Source: Cycas panzhihuaensis
Taxonomy: Eukaryota; Cycadophyta
NCBI GenBank assembly: GCA_023213395.1
Contig: CM041465.1
Location: forward strand, 149,799,741 to 149,863,740
Reading direction: 5' to 3'
Length of the DNA: 64,000 nt
Shown here: positions 33,604 through 46,980 of the stretch, piece by piece
Layout: every line of letters starts with the position of its first letter
Numbering within the stretch: the first letter of the stretch is position 1
Made by a program: the position numbers and the translations under genes
The notes under the pieces: model-generated
Told to the model about the DNA's origin: nothing
Seen by the model: only the letters and a program-made list of their open reading frames with translations
Database searches by the model: none

Positions 33604-35027
33604 CCCTCCCTTAATAATAACTTCATTTCTTCTGATGCCAAGGTCATGTCAAAACCACTCAAACTTTGGTTTACCAAGTGCTTTGATGAAGATGTCTACA
33701 ACCTAGTCTTTAGTTAGATAGTAGATAAGATCAACTTCTCCATTTTGAACATGTTCATAGATGAAGTGATGATGGACCCTAATGTACTTGGTTCTAGCAT
33801 AGAATACAGGATTCTTTGTCATATTCAACACATTTTAATTATCACAATAGAGGATGGTGGGTGCATGTTGTTGAAGTACAAGCTCAACAATAATCCTTCT
33901 AAGCTAAATCAACTATGTTATGACATGGAAAGCTACTTTGTATTCTACTTCAGTGAAGGAAAAGGCAATATTTATTTGCTTCTTATAACTCCACAAGATT
34001 ATAGATCAGTTCATGTCAAAGCAATATCTTAAAGTTGAATGGTGAGTATCTTGGCAACTTGCCCAATCAGCATCTGTGTGTCCCTTCAAGATAGGGGAGT
34101 CAGTTTAGTTATATTCAAGACCAAACAGATGTGTGGCACAAATATATTTAAGTATCTTAGTAGCAACTTTGAATGAGATGCTTTAGGTTGTGACATGTAC
34201 CTAAAGTTGATTCCTACTTCATATGATATATCTAGTCATGTATGGGTGAGATAAATGAGGCTCCTAACTAACTGTTGGTATAAAGTATGATCAAAAGGAT
34301 TTCCTTATTAATCTAGGTTTGACTTGGTTTCCATCTCCATAGGAATTAGCACTGACTTATATCATGTCATCCTGAATCTATCCAAGAGCTCATTGACATG
34401 CTTTGTTTGAGTCAAGAAGATGTGTCCTAGTTTTTGCCAAACTTTAATTCTAAGGAAGTAATAAAGCAACCTAAAATTTATCATCTCAAAGTTACTTTTT
34501 AATTCTGACTGAAGCCAAGTAATGCTATTTGTATTATTATCAGTAATTACAAGATCATCCAAATAGAGAATAATGATTGTGATCAAGTTATCTCTAACTT
34601 GAATGTAGAGGTTTAAGTCAAAGGGTGAACAATTAAATCCATGTTATATAAGAAAGGTATTGGTTTTTATATACCAGGCACATAGTGCCGACTTGAGTCC
34701 ATATAGGGCTTTCTTGAGTTTATAGACTAAATGTTCTTAGCCTGGAATAGCATAGTTGAGGGATTATTTTAAGAAAACCTCTTCTTTGAACTCTCCATTG
34801 AGGAAAGCACTGTTCATATCCATTTGGTAAGCAGGCTAGTTGAATTGGGCTGCTAGGGACATAACCAAATAGAATGTGATCATGTTGGCTAGTAGTACAA
34901 AGATCTCATCGTAGTCAACCCCTCTTATTATTTGAAACCTTTTGTTATAAGATAAGCTTTATGATGATCTACAATGCCATCTGCATGGAATTTTGTCTTG
35001 TATAGCCATCTATGATCAATTACTTTC
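33604..35027 (-). pseudogene. Copia-3 RNase H and RT C-terminal half
   Basis: The RT palm has LYLDDLVITDNN, with the YxDD box at 34565-34551, preceded by a KKALYGLKSA-type motif near 34710. RNase H follows towards 33620. The frame from 34586 to 34362 is open; the remainder is broken by stops and frameshifts. Confidence 0.85.
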
Positions 35028-35249
35028 TGTTAGAAAATATAACCTACAATAAGATATTGGCAAATAGAATAGAACACCTCCACAGGATCAAACGGTGCCC
35101 TTAAGGTACCTCAAATTATATTAACAAAACATCCTTACAACAACCTTCAATATGATACACTATATTGTGTATTTATAATACAAGTCATGATGGAAGAGTA
35201 GGACCCACTTGCATGTGGGATAAATCAAATGTACATTGATATTCTAACA
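35028..35249 (-). mobile_element. 222-bp solo LTR in Copia-3 RT
   Basis: TGTTAGAA...TTCTAACA ends and an exact 5-bp target duplication CTTTC (35023-35027 and 35250-35254). It splits the RT codons between GKKV and the DHRWLYK-type segment. On the minus strand it carries ATTATAAATACAC (about 35182-35170), a good TATA box, so that is the likely transcription orientation. Its size fits SMART/TRIM or short copia LTRs. No second copy is in this window. Confidence 0.88.
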
Positions 35250-38200
35250 CTTTCTTCCCAAGTGGTAATTCAGTTAGTTCCCAAGTGTCATTTTTTAAGA
35301 CGAAGTTCATCTCTTCATCCATAGATACTTTCCATGTTTGGTCTTTGATTGCCTCCTCAAATGTGGAAGGCTTAGGTGTTTCAACAGCATGCACTATTAC
35401 GGTAAAATTTGTGGAGTGTCTCATTTTTTAAGGCCTTTTAGCAACTATGGGAGGAGGAGGAGCATCCTTTAATAACTATTATACCTACTTAGGAGGTGGT
35501 TGAATGTTGGTAGCTTCCACTTGAAGGTCATCAATTAAAATTGGTACCATGATTATGCTTACTTGTGTTGTTGATGTGGAGGTTATTAGAATCAATAAAG
35601 GCCTAGAGTATAGGAGGAGGCTAATACTAGGGGCTTCAAAATTTATCCAAGAGGCACTTTTGACGTACCGACTTCACCTACTGCTACAATACAAGTTTGA
35701 GATAGAGTCAAGTCTTATGTATCTTATACAAATATAACATCCCGAGTTGTGTAGGCTTAGTTTCCAATAGTGTTATACTTTGTAGATTTTACAACTAGGT
35801 ATATAGCCATGGAAAATATATTTTAGGCTCTTATCATCTACCTTGTTCCTGTTGTCCTTTGGAACAAGTTTATATACCATGCATCTGAAAATCTTCAAGT
35901 ATGCTACCATTAGTTTTTATCCTAACCAAGCTTCCTCAAAAGTGACATTCCTAACCATAATTGTGAGACTTATGTTGGTTAGATATGTAGTTATGGCTAT
36001 GGCATCAACCCAAAATTTAGTGGCAAGATTTTTGTCTAGGGCTTAGTACTTGTTTCTAAAGAAGTAGACCTATTTTTTTCTTGAGAAATCATCTATGAAT
36101 GTGATGAAATATAGGTTCCCATTGAGTGATTGGACTAACATGGGCCCATAGATGTCTAAGTAGAGTAACTCTAATGGTTATGAGGCTCTCCATCCATTCT
36201 TGGAAGGGAATTTTTCTCTTTGTTGCTTTCCCTCGAGGCATGCCTTACAAATGCTATTGTTTCTCTTAATTTTGGGTAATCCATATACTATTTGAAGCCT
36301 AGACATGAGGTTTAAGCTTTATAGTTTTAAATGACCAAGTTGTTAATGTCATAATTAGTCTTTAGATCTATTTGAGGTAATAATATCCTTTGAATATGAG
36401 CATTCACCTAGTTCCTAGATACAAGGGAACTGTTCAATAATTACATCTTTCTCCTTATAAAGTTGAGTTGTATTAGCCATTGAACAGGATTCATTTTATT
36501 AAGTAGTGATAAGAGGGATATCATCTGGCCTGTGTAAACTACCATCTTCATATTCTATGGCTATAAGTTTACTTGTTGCATGATTTATGATTTTACAAAC
36601 ATAATAGCTAAAGAGGACATCTTGATTCTACTTGTTCATCTGGCTAATGGAGAGAAGGTTTATCTTTATTCTTGGAACAAAGAACACATCATTGATATGG
36701 TGCTTGATGCTAGAATCTTTTAGTGTTATTAGATCCCTACTAATTTTGGTCACATCATATATAAAATTATCACCAAATATGATTATTTGGGTGCTTATTA
36801 GGTAGGTCTCTTCCAACATCTTTTCTAAATCAATTATATATCTAGTTGCACCTAAGTCAAGGAGCTAAGAATTTTTATCCAATTATGAAGATATAGCTAT
36901 AAAGAATAGGTTATGGGAGGAGGTATCCTAATTGTTTACCCTATTACCTCCTTGTTGTTAAATATTTTGTTGGTTCCTTTAATTTGTATTGGGAAACCAC
37001 TGTTTGTTTTGTGATCTTTGACTCTAAGTAGGTCTTGGATTCTAATTCTATTACTAGAATTAGCCTTGTGGTTGAAATGATGGCCCTTCTTATGGATAGT
37101 AAGGGCATCCTTGCTATAAAATAGGGCTATCTTATTAAAAGTAGGAGTTTACTTATTGTAAAATAGGGCCTCCTTGTTATGGGAAAGGGGCTCTTTGTGG
37201 AGGGCATGATCCTCCTTATTAATAGCCTTATCTCTATTGAGGGTAGCTTAGACCTCCTTATTGATATGAAGGCACTCCTTATTGGTAAAATAAGACTGGG
37301 TATTGATATTATGGGGTAGCTTATTGGATGTTAAGACCATATGATTAGCTCCCTTTATTTTACAAGAATTTCAAATCAACTTGACATCTCCTGCATTTAA
37401 TAACTAGGTGTCCAGTCTTTCCATAATAAAGGCAAGTGACATTTAGTCTACTCTATTGATTCTTTTGATGTTGAGACTATTAAGGCTGCTAACTTGGATT
37501 GGAAGAGGTGATAGTTGGTTATTGTTTCTACTGAGTTTTCTTTTGATGTGGCTCTTGAGAAATAGTGAGAGAGTCCAATTGTTAAGCTAGATTATGGTGT
37601 TAACTAAGTTGTTCATCTACTGTATTGGCAATCTTCCCATTTTCTGAATTATGGGCTACAAAGGCAGGGGTCGAGTTAAATATAGATATAATCCTAAGTT
37701 GATTGAGTATGTTCTCTTCTCATAGCAAGAGCCCCTCAAAAGTTATGAAGTCTATTTTTGAATAATTATCATATAGTTTAGAGACAAAGGAGTTATATTG
37801 TATAGGTAAGATGTTTAGGATGTTAGATATTAAATCATGATTTGAAGGTGATTCAATAAGGATTCTTAATTAGTTCATAATGGTTTTAACTTTAGTTAAG
37901 TGATTTGTAATATTACGAGTAAAAGGAATTGTAAATAGACAAGCTTTAAGGGTTAAAGATCAAGATTCATCCTTTCTCTTATTGAGGACACAAAGTATGG
38001 TCCATCTCTCATGAGATATTTTAGTTATTTCGATATTGTGGCCTACTTAGTCTTCAACAACCAAGTGGAGGAAGGATAAGGTAACATTATCCTTAGCTTT
38101 GAAGTTAGTTAAGGCTACAGGATCAAGTGGAATGACTATAGTAGAGTCATTTAGATCTATTGTAGGTTTAGGAAAGGGTATGTCTCCATTGACATAGGCC

Positions 38201-38289
38201 CAAAAGTCATTCATTATAAATAGATTTTTTACTTATTTTTTGCATAAGATAAAAGTATTAATGCCATTTAGTTTAATGTTATTGGAGAG
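35250..38289 (-). pseudogene. Copia-3 gag, protease, integrase and RT N-terminus
   Basis: Right to left: gag begins beyond the Tat insertion and resumes at 38289 (PITLN, then KNLFIMNDFWAYVNGDIPFP-like codons near 38220-38160). A zinc knuckle lies near 37440-37395 (CLYYGKTGHLVIKC, second C replaced by Y). The protease-linked frame at 36819-36628 reads IIIFGDNFIYDVTKI and INDVFFVPRIKINLLSISQ. Integrase runs to about 35500, then the RT start at 35424-35255 (FEEAIKDQTWKVSMDEEMNF, LKNDTWELTELPLGKKV). Many TAG stops. Confidence 0.85.
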
Positions 38290-41200
38290 TGTTTCTTGGC
38301 TACCAAGAATGGGTTCTTGGCAAGTTGACTCAAGTAAGTGTAGGTATGCTTCTAGCCTTTGCCTTTGCTACTTCTCTAGAAAGGTGAATCGAAGCATCTA
38401 TTCTCACTACATGACTGACTGATACATTTAAGTGATCATCTTACATCTGTTGCTTGATCATATTTCTTGAAACTCTTTCAACCTATGACGATCTGCAGGA
38501 CATGCATCCCCATGGTACTCAAAAACCCTCCTATACACCTCCATGTTGTCTCAAACGTCACTTAGCCCATGTGATTCGTTCACATCCCCTCTTCCACATC
38601 ATAGCTCTTAGCGCCCCGCTAAGCCTAATTGGTACATCCCTATCCATTTGCTAGTTTCTAGGGATCCCTACCTCACTGGTACCCCATTCGATTTGGGTTA
38701 TCCCTTCCATATGACTGTCCCCAGCCACTTGGATAGAGGGCCAGCCCCTCCTTGACGTGGGGTACCCTCTTTTAGGGCTCCTAGCCATTTTTGTTTTCCT
38801 ATTTTTGCCTCTATCACTGTACTACAGCAAATGTTACGGTACCATGGTAAACTTCATGGTACCGCAAAGTTTGTCATGGGGCAATTGTCACAAATTATTT
38901 TTTTAATCTGCCATGGTAAATTTTACTTTTTTCACAAAATCGCCATGTGGATTAGTCATCCCCTAAGTCCTAGCCTAACTATAATCATCCATTCAAGCTA
39001 GGGTTAGGTATAAAACCCAAAAGAACTTTATTTTCTTCCTATTCTTCCACCTACTCTCCTCTCTTCTCTGACTTTTGTAGGGAGTTTTCTGTAGGAACTC
39101 CCTACAACATCTGAGATTCTTATGTCCTAGCTTGAGATCTGCCTCTGCCAACTCAGATCTACAGTAGTAGGCTTGTCAACAAGCTTCTCTGAGCAAGGAT
39201 ATGCTCTAAGTCTCACATCCATGCTCTATCAACAAGTTTCAGTAAGCTTCTCTCCAAGTTCCATAGCTCTTGTAGGGATCCACCTATAAGCACCATAGAT
39301 CTATCTTTTTCTACCATTTTCTCAGGCAGACTTGCCACTAATCTAGCCCAGTAGGTACCACCTTATATTTGTTCCTTTTAAACTTCCTTAAAAGAGATTG
39401 GATCACTTTGTATATCTTTCATTTTATAGCTTCCTAGTACATACAAGGAGCATTCCCTCTGTTCCCCCCTTTCTGTCCATAATATCTTCCTGCTTTCTCC
39501 TGGTTTCTCCAAGGAGGCTATGGGGAGAGGTCCTTAAAAAGTGAGACAAAAGAGTCAAGGCGAGTTCCACATCCAATTAGGCCTACTCCTCAAGGGCAAA
39601 CCCCCTTCTTCTCCTTTCCTCTCCTCCTTTTGTGCCTATCTTAGACTACAAGGGAGCTCTCAGAAGAAGGCCATCACTGGTATCAGCATATGCAGCCCCT
39701 TGTTACGCTAGTTCTAGGCTTAAGCACCTCACTTGGGTAGATTTTCCAGCCTCAAGTAGTGTCACATATCGACTTTGGGTCTTGGCTTAATCAAAGTTAC
39801 AAATTACTACACATAGTAACCCTTGCAACATAGACGGTATTTACAAGCCTTATGCTATTTGTTTCTCTCATCATTTGCTGCCACTAGGCTGTTCCAACCT
39901 ATTGTTCCTATACTTAGAGGTAGTGTAGAGGTTTGATCATTGGAAGATTAGCCATTCCAAGGCTAACCATCCATGTCCTTTGTATTATGTCCCTTGTTTA
40001 TTAGAAGATTGGAAGTTGTTTCCTTGGTTGGAGATTTACTTGATTTAAAGTGCTTTTACTTACAACATTCTTAGCATTTCGTAGCTATGTATATATATAT
40101 ATTTGTTTGACACTCTAGCATCCCCTTGGAAAAGGGTAGAGAACCTTTGTGATTGTAGGTTTTACCACGTCGCTCACGGAGAAGGAAGAAATGGTTCAAT
40201 CTAGGTATGCTTCTTACCCTTCTTCCCCTTGGTCTTTTCTACTACTAGCATAGACTTTCCTTTTGTTTTTCTCTTGCCTTGTCTTTTCAATTTGGGGAAG
40301 GTAAGGGAGCCCCAACGCCATCACCCTATGATGCCCACGTATTGGGAGAAAGAAAAGGAGAAGCAAGTGCAACGTAAGACAACAACCTTGTTTCAGTCGT
40401 ATAACTTTTCCAAGTGCGTTGTCCTCTACCTTTCATAGTTCTTTACTCTTCTTACCTTTTAAGTTTACATGTTTGCATAATAAAAACATAAAGGAAAAGG
40501 AAAAAAATGAACTAATTTATACCTTCCTTTTATATACGCATGCCATATTTTCACTCTAGGGAAGAGTATGAGATAGGAGACATCCCCTTCTACTTTCTGT
40601 TTGGTTGCATACACCCTCTTAGGTTTTGCATCTTTAGCATGCATGTGTTGTGCTAGATTGGATTGCCTCCCTCATCCTCTTTTCTTTCTATTTAAAGAAA
40701 AAAGAGAATGAGGGTTTACACTTAAAAGAAGAATGAGAGAGGGAGTATATTTGTTGTTTCTTTTATCTCTTGTTTGTACATATAGTTAATTAAACACCAT
40801 TTTACTATTGCACATCGAAGGTAGACTCCTTCACCCATAAGATGGCGAGAGCTTATTCTGCCATTGTCCTTTGCTCCCCTAAGCTCACTTTAGGTGGGTT
40901 AGTTCAAGGAGGATTCATCCTCTAGTACATCCTCCTCTAACCCCATCACATTTACACCAATTTAATAATCTCGACACCTTCTGCTTTGGGTTGGTCCCAT
41001 GTGTGAGATGGTTGCTCAACACCACCCTTACGGACGTATACCTCCCATGCCACTTGCTTACATACATTCTATCAGTACCCCTTCATCTTCCATGAGGATC
41101 CATCTCCTAGTTCAGTCTTGCCCTTCCCTTCTAGCCATCCAAGGGTGGGAAGACCTACACTTTAAGGTTACTCAAAAAACTGAGGATATCCCTCGCTTGT

Positions 41201-41398
41201 GCTACCCCCAAAACCAAAACTAAGTTACCTAGAGGGAAGTTGTGCACCATTCGTGGGTCCTGAACCTATGTTTCGATGCACAGACACCCTGTGTGGGTGA
41301 TTCCCTTCACTTGTTGGATTGACTCTTTGTTTGAGAGTCTTCCATTGACTAACCTAATCCCAACTAGGTGTAGTTACCATCCCATAGATGTGATTCCA
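38290..41398 (+). repeat. Tat element 5' LTR
   Basis: 3109 bp, pairing with 53126-56231 over the full length with mostly transition differences. GTATATATATATATT near 40089 could be the TATA region. Short frames in it differ between the two LTRs and are not genes. Confidence 0.93.
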
Positions 41399-41399
41399 C

Positions 41400-41419
41400 T
41401 GGCGACCATGCTAGGGACC
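41400..41419 (+). other. Tat element primer binding site
   Basis: TGGCGACCATGCTAGGGACC, one base after the LTR end. The TGGCGAC-N-GCTGGGGAC form occurs in Tat/Ogre-like elements and differs from the tRNA-Met site of the copia elements here. Confidence 0.75.
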
Positions 41420-41639
41420 TGTTAGTAAGGGAATCAGTCTTTCTCCTTTCTTATTAGTACCACTTCCTCTTAATAGCTTTCCCTTTTTGGTCTTATTGGG
41501 AAATCCCTAATATGTGCACTACATTATTTCTCTTTTCTTCCAGCACATAGGCAGAACTTGCATGCGACAATTCTCACATCTCTTACGAGGTCTACCTTCG
41601 CTATTGGAAGAACCCTCATATCATTCCCTTCCTACATTG

Positions 41640-43860
41640 GATCTTGATTCGATCATGGAGGGATCTCTTTAGAATAGGCATATCATACTTATGTGTCTGA
41701 TTTCCTTGAGCTCTTTACTTCTTTCCAAGGGTCTACCCAATCTCACCATTCCTCTACTCACGAAGTAGAGCCTTCATTTCATTTAGAGTTTCACGACCAC
41801 TATGGTGATCCTCATGAGGATCTTCCTACAGGGTCTACTTCATACGAGGTTCCTTCCACCTCTTACTATCAAGCAGATACCCCTCCTGCCAATGTAGTAG
41901 AATCCTTAAGTCAATGTTTCCAAGTCGCCCATCTCCAACCATATCCTAAGTGGTTCAAGAACATCTTGCGAAGCATTATGCCTCCTTCTTCTACGTCTCC
42001 CTTGCCTCGCTCATCCCATTCGACTTCCTTACCTATGATGAGCCTACCTATCACCTCCTCCTCTTCTCCCCATGGTGCATGTTCCTTGGGGACCACTCAA
42101 GGCATGTATTCTTCTTAACTCGAGTTGACCATGCCCCCATTTAGTCAAACGACTAGTCCTCCTCCCACAATTGTTTATCCACTGCCTACTAGACCTAGGG
42201 GACCCACGTGTCCCCCTACTTCTAGTCACGTGTAGCCTATCCCTACACACTCCCTGCACTAATCTAGGAACTCTTCTCTCTACGTGCCTCCGATTACACT
42301 ACTCAACCGTGGGAGCACAGTAAAGGGAACTCCCTTCCTTCTTATGGGGTAGACCCTTTACCCCCTTATGGGGTCGTGCCACTCATAGGTGACCCATATG
42401 GGCAAAATCAGGTCCTTTACCCCTTCTTTCTGTCATCTTGTATGGCACCTCACGTCACGCCTTTGCAAGGAGGGTCAATTCCCTCTTAAGGTATTTTCCC
42501 TCAAGCTCCTTTCCAACAAGGAGCATTCCCTCTAGGAGGGATGGCTCCACCGCACCCATCTGCTCCCATGCATGTCTCTTCGAATGTGAGATTTGTGTCT
42601 TCTCACCAAACGATGGGAGGATAACATCCTCTTTTGAACCAAATCCTCCAAGGAGGATTTGGGCAACCCTGCCCGCCATCTTTTCCTAATTTTGTTGACC
42701 TTAAGGTCCAATTGAGGGCATGCCTCTTTATGGACTATAAGTCGACGCCCTTATCTATCGAGGCGTTAAGAACTAACTTACCACCTCACCCTCCTAAAGT
42801 CCCCAAATTGGATGGGACTTCATCGCATGACCCAGTGGAGCATGTCTGTGGTTTTTCTATGGCATGCATCAACTACTAGGCCTATGACCATATTCTCATG
42901 AAAATTTTTCCTCGATCCCTTTAAAGCGATGCCCTGAAGTGGTTTTATCATCTACCTGCACATTCTATTTTTTCATTCCAGCAACTTATGGATGAATTCA
43001 TCAACTACTTTGACATAGCTCGTCCATTCGAGAGAGGGATGAAATCCCTTTTATCTCTTAAACAAGGTCACAATGAAATGAATCATGACTTTGTGAGATG
43101 TTTTCATGACCTTCTTCATTCCACCAAGGTGACTTTGCCTGAGGAGTTGAAGAGGGACCTCTTTGTTAATGCCCTTTATCCAGAAGTCCACATAGAAGTC
43201 CTTAAGATGGGGGCAACTACGTGCGACTCTGCCATATCAAAGTGCTTAGCACTTGAGGCCATTGAGATCTAAGCTGGACTCAAGAAGCCTCTAAAGTCCT
43301 CACACTGACGTGAGGCACCTCCACTGCCACGAGAAACCAAAACCCAACAACCCACTAGGTACTCTTCTCATTCTACCGAGAAGACCCTAGATCCTCTCAC
43401 TTCAGCCATACATTCATTCAAACATACTATGAAGGAGTTCAAGCTTTATGCTCCTTCATTCCCCACATCTAACAAGCCAGCCCACCAGGCTTCCCAATCT
43501 GCTCCTTCTAAGGGTAGTAACACCCAACCTTCTCAAGCAAGAAAGCTTGATTCCTCCCTTGAAAAGAAGTGGTACTCCATCCATGGAGAATGCTTCCATG
43601 AAGATTCATGGTGCTGAGCCCAGCATCCTAGAGCTACCCCACAATGCGATTCTTCCCCCAAACATGCATTTAGGCCTAACTTAGACCAGTGCGTTCATAG
43701 AGATCCCTTCCCCAAACATAGGGAACACAATCGCAACTACCAACAAAATAACAACCAGAACTAAGGAAGATCCCCAAACCCTCGCCTTTCGCAAGCTAAA
43801 GGGAAGGGAGTGAGGAATTCATCCTCTTCCTTGGGTTCCCCTGACCATTGTACTCCTTTA
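41640..43860 (+). pseudogene. Tat element gag
   Basis: An N-terminal Ser/Pro/His-rich region lies at about 41690-42530 (DFLELFTSFQGSTQSHHSS onward). The retrotransposon gag core follows at 42640-43272: PPKVPKLDGTSSHDPVEHV, then DALKWFYHLPAHSIFSFQQL, DEFINYFDI and LSLKQGHNEMNHDFVRCFHD. The order KLDGTSDPxxH, WFxxLPxxSIxSFxxL, LxxxxQxxxESLRDFxxRF is that of PF03732. The C-terminal part to 43860 has remnants of a CCH-type knuckle (WYSIHGECFHEDSW near 43570). A few stops and a frameshift or two break it. Confidence 0.82.
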
Positions 43861-43959
43861 CCTTTGCAATCCCAAAATAAGGGAGAGAAGGTCATTCAAT
43901 TGCTTGAGACTACTCCATTATATGCTCTCACCTAATCTCAAGCAATCAAAGAGGTGAAT

Positions 43960-44990
43960 AACAACTCTTCATCTATACCTCACCTAGACCCTCTTTCAAA
44001 AACCTCTCTTCTAGAAGTCCCTGCACTCCCAAAACCATTCCCATGTGCCCCGGTCATTATGACTTTCGAAGGGCTCTTCTCCAACCCACCATGAAGGGGA
44101 AGCCTTTCTTCGTCATCGATGAGCTCCATACTGTGGCCACTAGAATGTCCATAATGGACGTCTTGAGGAGTTGCCCTAAACAATGTACGCTTCTCTTGGA
44201 AGCCTTAGGATTAGGTGACACATCCATTCATGGCTTGGGTGTCACCCCAAGTCATGAACCTGTCATCTCCTTTGATCTTAAGGACCTTCCCCCTACCAGC
44301 GAAAGGGAGTGCCAGTGGAACTTCCCTTTCACCATAACCATTGATACTCCTGATTGTACTTTACAGAGAACCATTGCCGACAATGGTTCTATAATGCCAT
44401 GCCCTTCCGTGTCATGCAAGAGCTTGGCATATCAGCCCTAGGGTCAGTTCCATGGTGATGTCAAGGCTACGATGGTAGTGAAAAGACACCCTTGGGATCG
44501 GTGTCCATTCCTATTACTCTTAAGGACAAGATTGTCCTTACTGATATTGTAGTCCTCGACATCGACATTGACTACAATCTTCTGTTGGGATGCCCATGGC
44601 TCGACCAGATGGGAGTTGTATGCTCATCCTATTGGGGACAACTTAAATTCGTCCATAAAGGGCGAATAAAGATCATCTCTTGGGAGCTTCCTCCGACTAA
44701 GAAACCATGTCAATCTCATTGAGCGATTCATGGCCAAGCAAAGGGCAATAAGGACTTTTCTACCCATGCCTCTACTTGCTCTATCGACATCCCTAATCCA
44801 TCTCCTTTGAAAGAAGATCCTTCATCTGCTTCTTCCAATCTCATACGTTTTGCCTCTATTAGTGTCGAAAGCTACAGGTACCTTACCATACTTAATGATG
44901 ACGAGTCTGATGGCGAGGATGAGGATTTCCCTCACCCTATCTCCCTTTTAGGCATGAGTAGGGGGCACCTCCTTCATTCTAGGTCTTGAT
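43960..44990 (+). pseudogene. Tat element protease region
   Basis: After a linker (44043-44340) the aspartic protease reads IADNGSIMPC with the catalytic D at 44378. A frameshift follows, then LGSVSIPITLKDKIVLTDIVVLD and YNLLLGCPWLDQMGVV near 44580. The YNxLLGRPWL(H/D) phrase is diagnostic of gypsy retropepsins. The normal G after N-G is replaced by S. Confidence 0.8.
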
Positions 44991-45479
44991 CTTGAACCTC
45001 TATTATTGAAGAAACTAATTCTTCTCTTATATCTCATGTCATTACTCCTATTGATCAGTTGATCCTTGAGTTTTCCCCTTCATCGTCGCCCATAGGCAAT
45101 GAAGACAGGGAGCCTCCTGTTGTCCCTCACAGGAGACCTCTTTCCAACACTTCCAGTGTGTGCTGATCGCCACAGTCCTGCTGCTTCTACTTCCCCTCTC
45201 TCCTCGTCTTCTCGAAGCATGGTCGTCCATGGGTTAGATTACTTCAAGGATGACGAGGCTCTGCTTGAGCATTTAGTAGGCTTTGTGCCCAATCTCCCTT
45301 TTGGTCACCATAGGCTTGGCCACCAGAAGGTCCTAGCTATTAGGTCTCCCCTCGCTGACCTATTTTTGTCTCCTATTCTACCCCTTCCCATTGACTGAGC
45401 CCCCCTTCACTTTAAGGAGGGGAATGCCATGTGTATGGGGGTAACCCAGGACTTAGTCCTTGCCCCAAGTAAAGTCATT

Positions 45480-46330
45480 AAGATAGGAGTGTAATACTCT
45501 CCTGATGAAATGAAGGAGTATACCCTTCTATTCCAGGACTTTTAAGACGTTTTCATGTGGGACTATTCGTATATGAAGGGGATAGACCCTTCGATCATTA
45601 CCCACAACCTCGCCACTATCCTGGGCGCTTGCCCAGTACATCAAAAGTAGTGCCCTCTTCACCCCAATCTTTTAAATGCTATCAAAATGGAAGTTAATAA
45701 ACTCCTAAACACGAGGTTGATTGCTTCCATTGACTACCCTAAGTAGGTGTCCAACATTGTCCCCATTGCCAAAAAGAACGAGATAATTTGGATATGTGTT
45801 GATTTCTGAGACATGAACAACGTATGTCCCAAGGACAACTTCCCACTTCCCTTCATCGATCAGATCATTAATTGAACCACCAGTTTCAAAGTCTTGTCCT
45901 TAATGGACGGTTTCTCTGACTACAACCAAATTCAGATTTCTCCTGAAGACAGTCATAAGATAGCATTCACCACTCTATGGGGTACCTTCGCCTATAAGGC
46001 GATGCCCTTCAAATTAAAGAATATAGGCGCCACTTATTAAAGGGCGATGCAATTCATTTTTCACGACCTTATCAACAAGTCTTTAGAGGTTTTCATGGAT
46101 GATATGATGGGTCTCTCATGCATTAAAGGCCATCATGCTTCTAATTTACGGGCCATCTTCACATGATGCCATAAGTACCATGTGAACCTCAACCCTCTTA
46201 AATGTATGTTTATCATGACAGCTGATAAACTCCTTAGCTTCCTTATGTCAAAACAAGGGATTCAAATTAACCTCAATAAAGTCAAGGCCATCCTTGACAT
46301 GCCACCTCCTAAGACCCAATGATAGATTAA
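45480..46330 (+). pseudogene. Tat element reverse transcriptase
   Basis: The frame reads EYTLLFQDF, DVFMWDYSYMKGIDPSII, then KMEVNKLLNTRLIASIDYP and VSNIVPIAKKN, then VDF-stop-DMNNVCPKDNFPLPFIDQI and SFKVLSLMDGFSDYNQI. The catalytic box is VFMDDM at 46089-46106. CMFIMTADKLLSFLMSKQGI and NLNKVKAILDMPPP follow. Order and motifs are those of Tat RT. Several TAG/TAA stops and one TGA show it is inactive. Between 44990 and 45480 lies the protease-RT spacer with an acidic linker. Confidence 0.88.
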
Positions 46331-46980
46331 GTCATTCTTAGGTAGGCTTGGATTCCTTAGGCATTTCTTAGCAAATTTTGCCATAAACACCAAACTGCTC
46401 ACTAACTTATTAAAGAAGGTAGTCCCATTCATTTGGTCTTCAAAGGCCTAGCAAGCCTTTGAAGAACTTAAGGAAGCCCTCGCTTCCACCTCAACATTGG
46501 CACTCCCTCTCTTTGATAGACTGTTCATTCTTTATAGCTCATCTACAATCGAGTCCTCAAGTGCTATGTTAGCCCAGGAGGACAATTTGGGAACTGAGAG
46601 GGCCATTTGCTTCATCAGTCACACTCTTGTGGCTACTGAACTTAACTATTCCCTCACTAAGAAGGAGTGTCTCTCCTTGGTACATGCGACCAAGAAGTTC
46701 AGACACTACTTGCTTGGGAATACCACTCAGGTGGTCATCCAATCTGATCCCCTACTATATTTACTCACCTAAACTGACCTGACAGGTAGCACTGGCAAGT
46801 GGGCCATCCTCCTCAAGGAATTTAACCTCCAAATCGTTAACTGGAAATCAAAGAAGGGGATGGTAGTGGCTGAGCAACTCACTGACACCCCCGTCTCGAA
46901 CCACTTTGACGTTCCCATTGATGATTCTCTCCCTATTGAGCCTATCCTAGCCATTCAGGATTCTCCTCCCCATTTGCTTG
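46331..46980 (+). pseudogene. Tat element first RNase H (gypsy type)
   Basis: The connection AFEELKEALASTSTLALP leads into the RNase H. The usual first catalytic D lies in a YSS context (ILYSSSTIESSSAML), so it appears lost. The KKECLSLVHA E and the QSDPLLYLL D remain. Loss of the first D agrees with the view that Tat elements with a second RNase H tolerate decay of the first. Confidence 0.8.

Noticed and set aside
38454-41223. Several 60-75-codon frames in the Tat 5' LTR
   Set aside because: The same positions in the 3' LTR are interrupted or frame-shifted; LTRs of this family are not expected to code.
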